Source of the DNA: Gammaproteobacteria bacterium
GTDB lineage: Bacteria; Pseudomonadota; Gammaproteobacteria; UBA4575
Length of the DNA stretch: 25,438 bases
Assembly: GCA_027297825.1 (NCBI GenBank)
Contig: JAPUHH010000121.1
Coordinates: forward strand, 1 to 25,438
Direction of reading: 5' to 3'
Position numbers and translations under genes: made by a program. The notes beneath the pieces are model-generated. The model had not been told where the DNA came from, ran no database searches, and was given only the letters and a program-made list of their open reading frames with translations. Shown here one piece after another: positions 1-8,754 of this stretch. Each line of letters begins with the position of its first letter. Position 1 is the stretch's first letter.

Positions 1-46
1 TTCTGTGCTTAGCTGCAGTCATTTACGCAAAATTTGCACCACAAAA

Positions 47-75
47 TTAACTTTTAACCAATGCTAAAATATATA
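47..75 (+). promoter_or_regulatory. Possible sigma70 promoter for the FadL-family gene
   Basis: A TTAACT box at 47-52 (four of six matches to TTGACA) lies 17 nt before TATATA at 70-75 (five of six matches to TATAAT). Transcription would start near 82 and leave a leader of about 75 nt. The surrounding DNA is very A+T-rich, so chance matches are easy. This is a motif reading only. Confidence 0.3.
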
Positions 76-155
76 GATTCAGATAGTAGATTTAGTTTTA
101 TTGGATGTTAAATTAAATTACTATCTCCTACTCCGCACTACCGAGTTTTAATAAG

Positions 156-1472
156 ATGCATCTTATTCCACAACAAGAAAGACGTAGAGCATGTACCGTG
201 TACTTTTTTAATAGTTTTAGTGTTGCTGCACAGGCTTTAATTGGAGCCTTTTTTCTTATAACACTTTTACATAGTCATTCATCATTTGCGGCAGGTTTTT
301 ACCTTCAAGAGTTGGGAACACCTTCTAGTATTGGTACTGCAGGAACTGCTAGAACAACTAATCATTATGGGGCGGAAACTGCTTGGGGCAATCCTGCTGG
401 AATGACCGGCCTTACAAAGGACACACTACTTATCGGTGGACAAGTATTAGTTCCGAATATACGGTTTGACTCCGACATTGCACAAGCGGGTGGTAGTGAT
501 GGCGGGAACGCAGGTGATGTTGTCGTGATCCCAAGTGTTTTTGCTGTCAAATCCATTTCCGATAAAGCCCGTTTAGGGTTTTCCATTGTTGCTCCATTAG
601 GGGGCGGTGTGGATTATGGCAGTGATTTTGTGGGTCGATATTCTGCACAGGAAGCGGCTCTATCGGGCCTCGCCGTGAGCCCATCATTTGGTTATCAGGT
701 GAATGATGACTTGTCTATTGGTGCAGGTGTTTCTTTTATTTATACACTTTTTGAAATGGATATTGCCGTCAATCAACCGGGGGCATTGCCCGATGGTAAA
801 GTAAAAATTGAAGATGTTGATGACTGGGGCCACCAGTTTTTTTTAGGGATGCAGTATCAACTAAACGACAAAACACGACTCGGTTTAGTGTATCGAAGTG
901 AAGCAGAAATCGACCTGAGTGGAGATTTCAAAATAAAAGATACCATCCTACCGATTACACCTTCTGGCAGGGTGAAAGCAGGCTGGGATAACCCGCAGCT
1001 CATTGAGGTCGGTTTAAGTTTCGAGGTCGATGACAACATGACAATATTTTTACAAGCTGACTGGGAGGATTGGTCAGTGTTTAGTAAGAATACTTTTCAA
1101 GTTTCGGGTGGTGGTGGCTTAGGTTTAACAACCGTTGCCAACCTTGATCGAGACTTCAAGGACACCTATCGACTAGGGGTAGGCATGGCGTATAAAGCGG
1201 GTGAAAAAAAATATCTTCTTGGTACCAGTTATGACAGTTCACCTGTAAGTGATAGCAATCGAACGTTTGATTTACCGCTAGATGAACAATTTAGAATTGC
1301 GGGTGCAATCATTCATGAATCAGAACAAGGTTTAGACTATGCATTGAGTGCCAGTTTTGTCTATTTTGGCGAAGGCAAAGTTGACCAAACCTCACAGGGC
1401 GTTCGCGTAAAAGGGGAATTTGATAAAAACTGGGGGATATTCTTAGGTACCACTCTGAAGTATGAGTTCTAA
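156..1472 (+). CDS. FadL/OmpP1/TodX-family outer-membrane transport protein
   Basis: FadL-family proteins are monomeric outer-membrane beta-barrels that take up hydrophobic molecules such as long-chain fatty acids or aromatic hydrocarbons. The 438-aa product has a hydrophobic signal segment at about residues 26-46, with likely cleavage after SSFAA. The mature protein then begins GFYLQELGTPSSIGTAGTA and carries NPAGMTG at 79-85, the conserved N-terminal hatch signature of the family. The rest alternates amphipathic beta-strands and ends in an aromatic residue (LKYEF), as outer-membrane barrels do. The length is typical. The ATG at 156 has only a weak ribosome site (TAATAAG) and the pre-signal stretch is long, so the start is less certain than the family. 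The substrate cannot be read from sequence. It stands alone, 259 nt before the multihaem gene on the same strand. Confidence 0.9.
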   Translation: MHLIPQQERRRACTVYFFNSFSVAAQALIGAFFLITLLHSHSSFAAGFYLQELGTPSSIGTAGTARTTNHYGAETAWGNPAGMTGLTKDTLLIGGQVLVPNIRFDSDIAQAGGSDGGNAGDVVVIPSVFAVKSISDKARLGFSIVAPLGGGVDYGSDFVGRYSAQEAALSGLAVSPSFGYQVNDDLSIGAGVSFIYTLFEMDIAVNQPGALPDGKVKIEDVDDWGHQFFLGMQYQLNDKTRLGLVYRSEAEIDLSGDFKIKDTILPITPSGRVKAGWDNPQLIEVGLSFEVDDNMTIFLQADWEDWSVFSKNTFQVSGGGGLGLTTVANLDRDFKDTYRLGVGMAYKAGEKKYLLGTSYDSSPVSDSNRTFDLPLDEQFRIAGAIIHESEQGLDYALSASFVYFGEGKVDQTSQGVRVKGEFDKNWGIFLGTTLKYEF

Positions 1473-1731
1473 TAATCACCTAAACCCTATTTACGTTAAA
1501 TTATATAATCGAAGGATAGGTTTTAATTTGAAATAAAACTTTTAGTGTCACTTTATTGTGGCATCACCTAAATAGAGATTGGTTTCTTGTGTGTTCGTAG
1601 CGCCTGTATTTAAAGCTAGTAACGCAACTGCTGTTAAGAGTAATTTTTCATAGTGTTTTTCTACGATATCCCGCTCACACCGCTGATCATAATAATGTGA
1701 CCATTTCCGATATTTTTCATAAAACATAATC

Positions 1732-4011
1732 ATGCTAGCTTCACATTTATTCACAGCAACACGAATCGCTAGCTTGTTATTCATAGGTGTATATCTCTTC
1801 AGTGCACATGCTGTGCTAGCTGAAAGTAAATATGTTGGTAGTAAAGCATGCGCGTCATGTCATTTAGAACAATATCAACTTTGGAAAAATTCACATCATG
1901 ATCTGGCCATGCAAACAGCAACACCTGAAACTGTATTAGGAAGTTTTGAAAACCAAATATTTAAATATTTTGATGTTACTTCTACTTTTTTTAAAAAAGA
2001 TGAAAGGTTTTTTGTCAAAACAGATGGCCCCGATGGAAAACTGACAGAATTTGAAATTAAATATGCTTTTGGGGTATACCCTTTACAACAATATTTAGTG
2101 GTGTTCGCGAACGGTCGTTATCAAAGCTTAGGACTTGCTTGGGATACGCGCTCAAAAAAGCAAGGAGGTCAACGTTGGTTTCATTTGTACCCCAGTGAAC
2201 ATGTCACGCATGACAATCCATTACATTGGACGGGGATTGATCAAAATTGGAATTACATGTGTGCAGAATGTCATTCTACCAATCTTAAAAAAAACTTTAA
2301 TCAAGAAAATAATATCTTTCAGACGACTTGGTCGGAAATCAATGTTGCTTGTGAGGCATGCCATGGTCCGGGTGAGGAACATGTTACATGGGCGCAACAA
2401 GAAAAAGACAAGCAAAAAAGCACAAATAAAGGCTTGCAAGTAATTTTAAATAACTCTGCAAACTGGATTATCAATACCGATACTGGATTAGCTTCGCGTT
2501 CACCGACTAGAAAATCACATTTAGAAATTGAAATTTGCGCGCGTTGTCATACACGCCGCAGCATGCAATGGGATAAGTATACACATGGTAGACCATTAAT
2601 GGATACACATTTGCCTGCAACATTAGATGATTCACTGTATTACGCGGATGGACAAATTGATGATGAGGTATATGTATATGGCTCTTTTTTACAAAGCAAA
2701 ATGTTTCAAAAAGGCGTTACGTGTTCGGATTGTCATGATCCGCATACTTTGCATCTTAAAGCGGAAGGGAATCAACTATGTGGCTCGTGTCATTTAGCTA
2801 CTAAATTTAATACTCCCAAGCATCATTTTCATGCAGAAGAAAGCGAAGCCACAAAGTGTACTTCATGTCATATGCCAAAGAAAAACTACATGGTGATTGA
2901 TGCTCGAGGGGACCATAGCTTTCGCATTCCCCGACCTGATCTTTCCTTAAAACTTGGCGCACCAAATGCATGTACGCAATGTCATCAAGATCAAAACGAT
3001 GAATGGGCCGCTGCAGCTATCGAAAAATGGTATCCGGCGAGCCCACGGCACAAAAAAAACCATTACGGCGAAGCTCTGCATGCAGGTCGCAGAGGTAGTG
3101 TCGATGCTAATCAATTATTAATCGATCTTGCAAACGATGCATCAAAACCGGCAATTGTGCGGGCCACTTCTACATCACTGCTACAGGGCTATTTAAATCC
3201 AAATACACTCACTGCCATTAATGATTTGCTGCATGATGATGAGGCCTTAGTAAGGTTTTCTGCCATCAGTACAGCAGAAGTATTACCCACTGAAGTAAAA
3301 GTTAAATTACTCAAGCACCTATTAATAGATGATTTGCGCATGATACGCATTGAGACTGCAAGGGCATTAGCCGATACACGAGAAAATATCTCGGATACAA
3401 ACTTGAAATTAATGTTTGATCAAGCCATAGAAGAATATATTACCGCGCAGAATGTGAATGCAGAGCGACCCGAGGCCCATGCAAACTTAGGAACATTGTA
3501 TGCAAGTATGCAGAAAATTGATCAAGCTCAAAGTGAATACGAACAGGCTATTGCAATGGATCCCAATTTTATTCCTGCATATATCAACCTCGCGGATCTT
3601 TATCGTGCACAGAATTTAGATAGTGAAGGAAAGCGTTATTTGCTCGCGGCAATCGAGAAACGTCCGGATGTAGGTTCCGCACATTATGCCCTTGGGTTGT
3701 TATTCGTGCGCCAGAAAAAATTAAATGATGCGCTATCTTCTTTTCAAAAAGCTGTGGAGTTGGAGCCACAAATCACGCGTAATAAATATGTATATGCGGT
3801 GGCATTAGATTCGGCTGGACAGCCTAAAAAAGCAATTGAAGTTTTAAATCTTGCACATAAGCAACGTCCAGCGGATCGTGATGTACTTTATGCATTAGTT
3901 TCATTCCTTCAAAAGGCTGGCAATATTAAGGGCGCAAAACACTATGCCAACATTCTCGTACAGGTATCACCCTGGGATCAAAATGCAAAGGCGTTACTAG
4001 AAAGGCTTTAG
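1732..4011 (+). CDS. Exported octahaem cytochrome c with HEAT-like and TPR domains
   Basis: The 759-aa product has an N-terminal signal segment (about residues 10-30, ending HAVLA). It has eight CXXCH haem c-binding motifs: CASCH 40, CAECH 177, CEACH 207, CARCH 269, CSDCH 331, CGSCH 350, CTSCH 376 and CTQCH 414. The haem part resembles the cytochrome c554 / doubled-CXXCH families. Residues about 470-550 look like HEAT-type helical repeats. Residues about 579-750 form four or five TPRs with the usual small-residue and Pro positions (for example ERPEAHANLGTLYASMQKID). The protein should act in the periplasm, with haems attached by the Ccm or Ccs system. Electron transfer combined with a protein-docking platform is inferred; the substrate is unknown. 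No cytochrome-maturation, quinol-oxidase or reductase gene lies beside it, so context gives no pathway. The start ATG has no clear Shine-Dalgarno. Haem ligands beyond the motif histidines cannot be assigned. Confidence 0.85.
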   Translation: MLASHLFTATRIASLLFIGVYLFSAHAVLAESKYVGSKACASCHLEQYQLWKNSHHDLAMQTATPETVLGSFENQIFKYFDVTSTFFKKDERFFVKTDGPDGKLTEFEIKYAFGVYPLQQYLVVFANGRYQSLGLAWDTRSKKQGGQRWFHLYPSEHVTHDNPLHWTGIDQNWNYMCAECHSTNLKKNFNQENNIFQTTWSEINVACEACHGPGEEHVTWAQQEKDKQKSTNKGLQVILNNSANWIINTDTGLASRSPTRKSHLEIEICARCHTRRSMQWDKYTHGRPLMDTHLPATLDDSLYYADGQIDDEVYVYGSFLQSKMFQKGVTCSDCHDPHTLHLKAEGNQLCGSCHLATKFNTPKHHFHAEESEATKCTSCHMPKKNYMVIDARGDHSFRIPRPDLSLKLGAPNACTQCHQDQNDEWAAAAIEKWYPASPRHKKNHYGEALHAGRRGSVDANQLLIDLANDASKPAIVRATSTSLLQGYLNPNTLTAINDLLHDDEALVRFSAISTAEVLPTEVKVKLLKHLLIDDLRMIRIETARALADTRENISDTNLKLMFDQAIEEYITAQNVNAERPEAHANLGTLYASMQKIDQAQSEYEQAIAMDPNFIPAYINLADLYRAQNLDSEGKRYLLAAIEKRPDVGSAHYALGLLFVRQKKLNDALSSFQKAVELEPQITRNKYVYAVALDSAGQPKKAIEVLNLAHKQRPADRDVLYALVSFLQKAGNIKGAKHYANILVQVSPWDQNAKALLERL

Positions 4012-4112
4012 GGTAAAGCGTCTATCGATGAAACGGGTTTAGGTTCTATATATCAATCTCTGTTCAACAACTACAGATTCTTTATTAAGTATCAATTCCA
4101 ATCACCAGGCAC

Positions 4113-5777
4113 TTATTCCAAGCACTGATCAACTTTCTTAGTATCTTGAATAAACATTGCAGCATTTAACCCATGCTTTTGAATGTAGCCTTCAAGATTC
4201 TTTGCCGTAATTGCTGGGCTAAAGTAATACCCTTGCCCATAATCTAGCTTGTATTCTTGCGCTAGCGCTAATACTTCTTGGCTTTCAATTCCTTCTGCGG
4301 TGGTGGTAAGACCTAATTGCTGAGCAATCTCTCTTGCATGAATGATAATGGCCTTACTATCCTCATCAGTTGTGGAGTTCACCATAAAGGATTGATCTAT
4401 TTTCAATTCATCCAGAGGTAGTTTCTTTAAATACTCTAGTGATGCATGCCTGGTACCGTAGTCATCTAGACTGAAAACAATCCCTAGTTTTTTATAATGC
4501 TTCATTACAGCAATGACTTCATTGGCATTATCAATCGTAGAAGTTTCTGTGAGCTCAATCTTGAGCATATTGGCTAGCCATGCATCATTCTTTAAAAGTG
4601 TATTTAATTCTTGTTGGAAACCCTTATTCATAAGCCCCTTTGCAGTGGTGTTGATGGCAATGGAAAGATGAATATCTTTCGCATGCCATTGCTTCAACAA
4701 CTTAACCACATTTTGTAGCAACCAAAGCGTTATCTCTTAAATAAGCCCGGCACGTTCTGCATAGGGAATGAAATGACGTGGATCTAATGTTCCATATAAA
4801 GGATGTTGCCAACGAATTAAGGCTTCGACCGAGACGAGTTTTAAATCATGCAGACGCACTTGGGGTTGATACAAGAGGGTAAGTTGTTCTTCTTGTATGG
4901 CACGCTGTAACATACCAATGATTTGTATGTCTTCTGCTTTGCCTATTGATGTTTCAGAATCATAAAACAATACTGCATTACCCTGCTTTTCTGCCTCAAG
5001 CATTGATACACGTGCTTTTTCCATTAATTCTAACCCGCTACTTGCATGTCTTGGAAATACCGCTACCCCGATAGACACGCCCACATCGGTGGGTTTGCCT
5101 TCAACCGCAAGAGGCTCTTGAACGAAGTCCGCAATATTTTTAGAGATGGTGTGGATATGCCCTTGAGCAACCACCGGATTGATCAACACTGCGAACTCGT
5201 CACCGCCTAATCGTGCAATTAAATCGGTTTTTCTCAGCGAGCTGCGAATACGCTGTGCAATTTCTTGCAGAATCACATCTCCTACAAAATAACCTAATGT
5301 TTCATTGATTAATTTAAAACGATTCAAGTTGATGAGCAATAACGCTACTTCAGCACCCTCTTTATTTGAATCATGCAGGATTAATTCTAGTTGATCGATA
5401 AAAAATGAAAGATTAGGCAATCCGGTTAAATCATCATGGGTTGCATGATAATGCTCTACTGCTACTGATTTAGATAAATCAATCGCGATTTCAAAGCTTG
5501 TATTTGTCGCCAACCAAGCAAAAAAAGCCGTTAGCAATGATGCAATGGCAATAAAGTAATGTATGGGATCAAGCGAATGAGTTACAAGAACATATAGGAA
5601 ATATAACGAGGAAAATATTAATATATAAGCAATTACAATGAGCCAAGCAACCTGATGGTTAGCCCCTTGCAAGGCGCGTAAGCGATATAATTTTTGAATG
5701 GAATAAATAACCAGTCCAATCGCTAGGCATATCACAACTGACAATGCATAGGTTTGCCAGTTGTGAGTAAATGTCAT
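4113..5777 (-). pseudogene. Membrane GGDEF-EAL cyclic-di-GMP protein interrupted by an in-frame TAA
   Basis: GGDEF domains make and EAL domains degrade cyclic di-GMP. From the ATG at 5777 there are three hydrophobic segments (about residues 9-30, 43-65 and 72-90). A GGDEF domain follows, with an intact GGDEF motif at 191-195 and an RxxD inhibitory site (RKTD 182-185). The EAL domain then begins, with EALIRW at 318. Codon 347 is TAA (4737-4739). Translation resumes in the same frame as EITLWLLQNVVKLLKQW and runs to 4113. Past the stop the EAL residues look intact: Asn in AINTTA, Glu in ELTET, LDDYGT, DELKID, AEGIES and QGYYFS. So a single nonsense codon, perhaps AAA to TAA (typical EAL proteins read GLI-K/N here), splits an otherwise complete protein. 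The 5' product would be a diguanylate cyclase with an incomplete EAL. A GTG at 5831 overlapping fumC is an alternative start. A sequence error is possible. Confidence 0.85.
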
Positions 5778-5811
5778 ATTGCGCCCATGGCGTGCTCTAC
5801 AGTATGGAAAC

Positions 5812-7203
5812 TCACGCCTCTTGAATGCCACCTTCAGTTAGCTTGGCAGGATCCAACAACTTTTTGAGTTGCTCATCACTCAAGTCTGTCATCTCTTTAG
5901 CGACTTCCATTACAGGTCTACCCGATGCGTATGCTGCCTTCGCAATCGCGGCACCTTTCTCATACCCAATGACCCGATTCATTGCGGTAACAAGGATTGG
6001 ATTTCTCGCCAATGCATTTTCTAGTACTTTTCCATTAACCGTAAAGTCCTCAATGACTTTATCCGCTAACACTTTGGATGAGTTGGCTAACAAATCAATA
6101 CTCTGTAAAAGATTATATGCAATGACCGGTAGCATTACATTTAATTGGAAGTTGCCAGCCTGCCCTGCAATGGTAACGGTTACATCATTACCAATGACTT
6201 GCGCACAAACCATCGCAACTGCTTCTGGAATCACAGGATTCACTTTGCCGGGCATAATGCTGCTTCCCGGCTGCAATGCAGGTAAGGCAATCTCCCCTAG
6301 CCCCGCGAGTGGACCAGAATTCATCCATCTAAGATCATTGGCGATCTTCATTAAACTTACTGCAAGTGTTTTGAGCTGACCGCTCATTTCAACCGCCGCG
6401 TCTTGACAACTCAAGCCTTCAAATTTGTTAGGTTTAGATTCAAATGGAAACTTAGTAAGCAATGTTAGTTGTTGGGCAACTAATTCACCAAACTTTGGAT
6501 CCGCATTAATGCCACTTCCCACTGCCGTTCCACCTTGCGCAAGTTGGCGTAAGCGAAGAAGTGCATGATCGATTCGTTCTATACCATATTCAATTTGTTG
6601 CGCCCAGGCATCTAATTCTTGAGCCAAAGTCACTGGCATGGCATCCATTAAATGCGTACGCCCAGTTTTGACATATTGTTGGCATTGCTTAGATTTATTT
6701 CGCAATGTTTTTACAAGGTGGGCCAACGCGGGTTTTAATTCTTCTTCAATCTGCAAATACGCACTCACATGAATAGCGGTTGGAATAACATCATTTGAAC
6801 TTTGACTCATATTCACATGATCATTCGGATGCACAATTTCATCACTCATTGAATCAGCAAGATGTGCGATCACTTCATTCGCATTCATATTGGTACTAGT
6901 ACCTGATCCGGTTTGAAAGATATCGATAGGAAAATGCCCGTCATATTCACCATCTGCCACCACCAGTGAGGCTTGCTTAACTACATCCTCTAATTCTTTA
7001 GACAACAAGCCTAATTCAGCATTTGCGCTGGCGCAGGCCGCCTTAATTAAGCCCAAAGCACGTATAAATTGCCTGGGCATCGTCAGCCCGCTGATGGGGA
7101 AATTATCAACAGCTCGTTGTGTTTGAGCCCCATATAAAGCATCTGCTGGCACTTTAAGTTCACCCATGCTGTCTTTTTCAATGCGAAAATTTGAATCGTT
7201 CAT
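5812..7203 (-). CDS. fumC: Class II fumarate hydratase (fumarase C)
   Basis: Interconverts fumarate and L-malate in the TCA cycle as a cytosolic homotetramer that needs no iron-sulfur cluster. The 463-aa sequence begins near-canonically (FRIEKDSMGELKVPADALYGAQTQRA is split here: FRIEKDSMGELKVP, then YGAQTQRA). It carries TGSGTSTNMNANE at 98-110, the conserved TGRTHLMDAMP loop at 180-190, and the superfamily signature GSSIMPGKVNP at 313-323 that holds the catalytic serine. Length and motifs separate it from aspartase. I take the ATG at 7203 rather than an upstream TTG at 7215, because AGAAG sits just before it and family N-termini start near there. The stop lies 34 nt before the preferred start of the GGDEF-EAL gene, so the two may be co-transcribed. 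It diverges from purB across a 162-bp intergenic region. Confidence 0.96.
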   Translation of the reverse strand: MNDSNFRIEKDSMGELKVPADALYGAQTQRAVDNFPISGLTMPRQFIRALGLIKAACASANAELGLLSKELEDVVKQASLVVADGEYDGHFPIDIFQTGSGTSTNMNANEVIAHLADSMSDEIVHPNDHVNMSQSSNDVIPTAIHVSAYLQIEEELKPALAHLVKTLRNKSKQCQQYVKTGRTHLMDAMPVTLAQELDAWAQQIEYGIERIDHALLRLRQLAQGGTAVGSGINADPKFGELVAQQLTLLTKFPFESKPNKFEGLSCQDAAVEMSGQLKTLAVSLMKIANDLRWMNSGPLAGLGEIALPALQPGSSIMPGKVNPVIPEAVAMVCAQVIGNDVTVTIAGQAGNFQLNVMLPVIAYNLLQSIDLLANSSKVLADKVIEDFTVNGKVLENALARNPILVTAMNRVIGYEKGAAIAKAAYASGRPVMEVAKEMTDLSDEQLKKLLDPAKLTEGGIQEA

Positions 7204-7317
7204 TATTCTTCTCAATGTATTGCCTCTTAATCATTAGCTTTTCGCCATCACCAAGTAAAGCAAGTTAATTTCTGTTGTTAGTTTAAATTTATGCAACCCG
7301 TAGATAAGGCGCTGTAG

Positions 7318-7323
7318 TATAAT
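7318..7323 (+). promoter_or_regulatory. -10 box of the likely purB promoter
   Basis: A perfect TATAAT lies 42 nt upstream of the preferred purB ATG. Initiation about 7 nt downstream would give a leader of about 35 nt. No good -35 hexamer is visible at 16-18 nt spacing, so an activator or another sigma contact may be needed. I saw no PurR-like palindrome in the fumC-purB intergenic region. Confidence 0.45.
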
Positions 7324-7365
7324 AAGTAATCTGGCTGCTTACTAATGGATTTACGAGCTAAACGA

Positions 7366-8733
7366 ATGAAATTTACTTCACTCACCGCCATCTCCCCTAT
7401 TGATGGCCGCTACGCAAATAAAACAAACCCCTTACAAAATATAGCCAGCGAATATGGCTTAATCAAATATCGAGTAATCATTGAAGTTGAATGGTTAAAG
7501 AAGCTTGCTGCATGCTCAGATATACCTGAAGTACCGCCATTTTCAGCTGCCACAAGACAATTCTTAGACGCTATCATTGCTAACTTTTCTACCGATGAAG
7601 CACAAAAAGTTAAGAATATTGAAGCCACCACCAATCATGACGTCAAAGCGGTTGAATATTATCTTAAAGAATCTATTGCTTCTCAGCAAGAATTATACAA
7701 CGTTTCAGAATTTGTCCATTTTGCTTGTACTTCAGAGGATATAAATAACTTAGCCTATGGGCTCATGCTACGCGACATGCGCAGCGAAGTAATTTTGCCA
7801 AGTATTGAAAAAATAACTGCTGCTATACAACAATATGCGCATCAATTTGCCAACGTTTCTATGCTTTCCCGTACACATGGCCAGCCAGCCTCACCAACAA
7901 CAGTGGGTAAAGAATTTGCAAATGTGCATGCACGTGTGCAAAACCAAGTTGCAACATTTGCGTCGATTAAGCTTCTAGGCAAAATGAATGGCGCGGTAGG
8001 TAACTACAATGCACATATAGTCGCTTATCCAAATGTAGACTGGGAACACCTCTCTACGAGTTTTATTGCGTCATTAGGACTAACCTGCAATCCCTACACC
8101 ACACAGATTGAACCTCATGATTACATCGCAGAATATAGCGATTCACTAAGTAGAATTAACACCGTCTTAATCGATTTTTGCAGAGACATATGGGCCTATA
8201 TTGCAATTGAATACTTCAAACAGAAAGTCGTTATGGGAGAAGTTGGTTCATCCACCATGCCACATAAAGTAAATCCTATAGATTTTGAGAATGCCGAAGG
8301 AAACTTTGGTTTGGCCAATGCATTGTTTCAACATTTTTCGGCCAAGTTACCAATCTCTCGCTGGCAACGCGATCTGAGCGATTCTACCGTATTACGCAAT
8401 CTTGGGGTTGCGGTAGCTCATTGTGAAATTGGCTACCAGTCGTTGCTGAAAGGTTTATCCAAATTAGAACTTAATCAAGCTCAGTTACAACATGATTTAG
8501 AAAAAAATAATCCCGTATTGGCAGAACCCATACAAACGGTTTTACGCAAATATAAAGTTTCTGGCGCTTATGAAAAACTTAAAGAATTAACGCGTGGACA
8601 AGAACTTGATAGTAATAAACTTGAAACATTTATTAAATCATTAGACTTACCCGAGAACGAGAAGAAGAGCTTACTGACTCTTACTGCCTCTAATTATATT
8701 GGCCTAGCTGAAAAACAAGCTAAGGATAGTTAA
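7366..8733 (+). CDS. purB: Adenylosuccinate lyase
   Basis: Catalyses two fumarate-releasing steps of purine synthesis: SAICAR to AICAR, and adenylosuccinate to AMP. The 455-aa product has the PurB N-terminus (SLTAISPIDGRYANKT), the TTNHDVKAVEYYLKE segment, the SRTHGQPA catalytic-histidine loop, QIEPHDYIAEY, and the fumarase/lyase superfamily signature GSSTMPHKVNP at 294-304 followed by IDFEN. It closely follows the E. coli-type PurB throughout, including SRWQRDLSDSTVLRNLG and LAEPIQTVLRKY. The ATG at 7366 is chosen because family members start two to three residues before SLTA. An ATG at 7345 would add seven non-conserved residues. It is transcribed divergently from fumC, which is a superfamily relative using the same metabolite. 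Its 3' end converges on the ABC operon. Confidence 0.97.
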   Translation: MKFTSLTAISPIDGRYANKTNPLQNIASEYGLIKYRVIIEVEWLKKLAACSDIPEVPPFSAATRQFLDAIIANFSTDEAQKVKNIEATTNHDVKAVEYYLKESIASQQELYNVSEFVHFACTSEDINNLAYGLMLRDMRSEVILPSIEKITAAIQQYAHQFANVSMLSRTHGQPASPTTVGKEFANVHARVQNQVATFASIKLLGKMNGAVGNYNAHIVAYPNVDWEHLSTSFIASLGLTCNPYTTQIEPHDYIAEYSDSLSRINTVLIDFCRDIWAYIAIEYFKQKVVMGEVGSSTMPHKVNPIDFENAEGNFGLANALFQHFSAKLPISRWQRDLSDSTVLRNLGVAVAHCEIGYQSLLKGLSKLELNQAQLQHDLEKNNPVLAEPIQTVLRKYKVSGAYEKLKELTRGQELDSNKLETFIKSLDLPENEKKSLLTLTASNYIGLAEKQAKDS

Positions 8734-8754
8734 AAACAATTATTCCCTATCCTT
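8722..8754. terminator. Hairpin between convergent purB and DUF4340 genes
   Basis: AAGGATAG (8722-8729) and CTATCCTT (8747-8754) form a perfect 8-bp inverted repeat with a 17-nt loop. The hairpin covers the purB stop codon and touches the stop codon of the convergent gene. On the minus strand the stem is followed within a few nt by TTGTTTTT, as expected for an intrinsic terminator of the ABC operon. On the plus strand no T-run follows. The long loop makes it a weak call. Confidence 0.4.

Noticed and set aside
1480..1535. Possible terminator after the FadL gene (AAACCCTAT and ATAGGTTT)
   Set aside because: The arms match only with a bulge, the loop is about 30 nt, and no T-run follows directly.
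1548..1784. 78-aa minus-strand open frame between the FadL and cytochrome genes, with a faint signal-peptide-like stretch
   Set aside because: It overlaps the start and signal peptide of the cytochrome gene, has no ribosome site, and resembles no family I know. It is most likely chance.
2135..2443. 102-aa plus-strand frame inside the cytochrome gene
   Set aside because: It is an out-of-frame overlap with the haem-motif coding frame and has a Lys-rich composition without domain features.
5825..6379. 184-aa plus-strand open frame
   Set aside because: It lies entirely antisense to fumC, whose motifs are unmistakable. It is a shadow frame.
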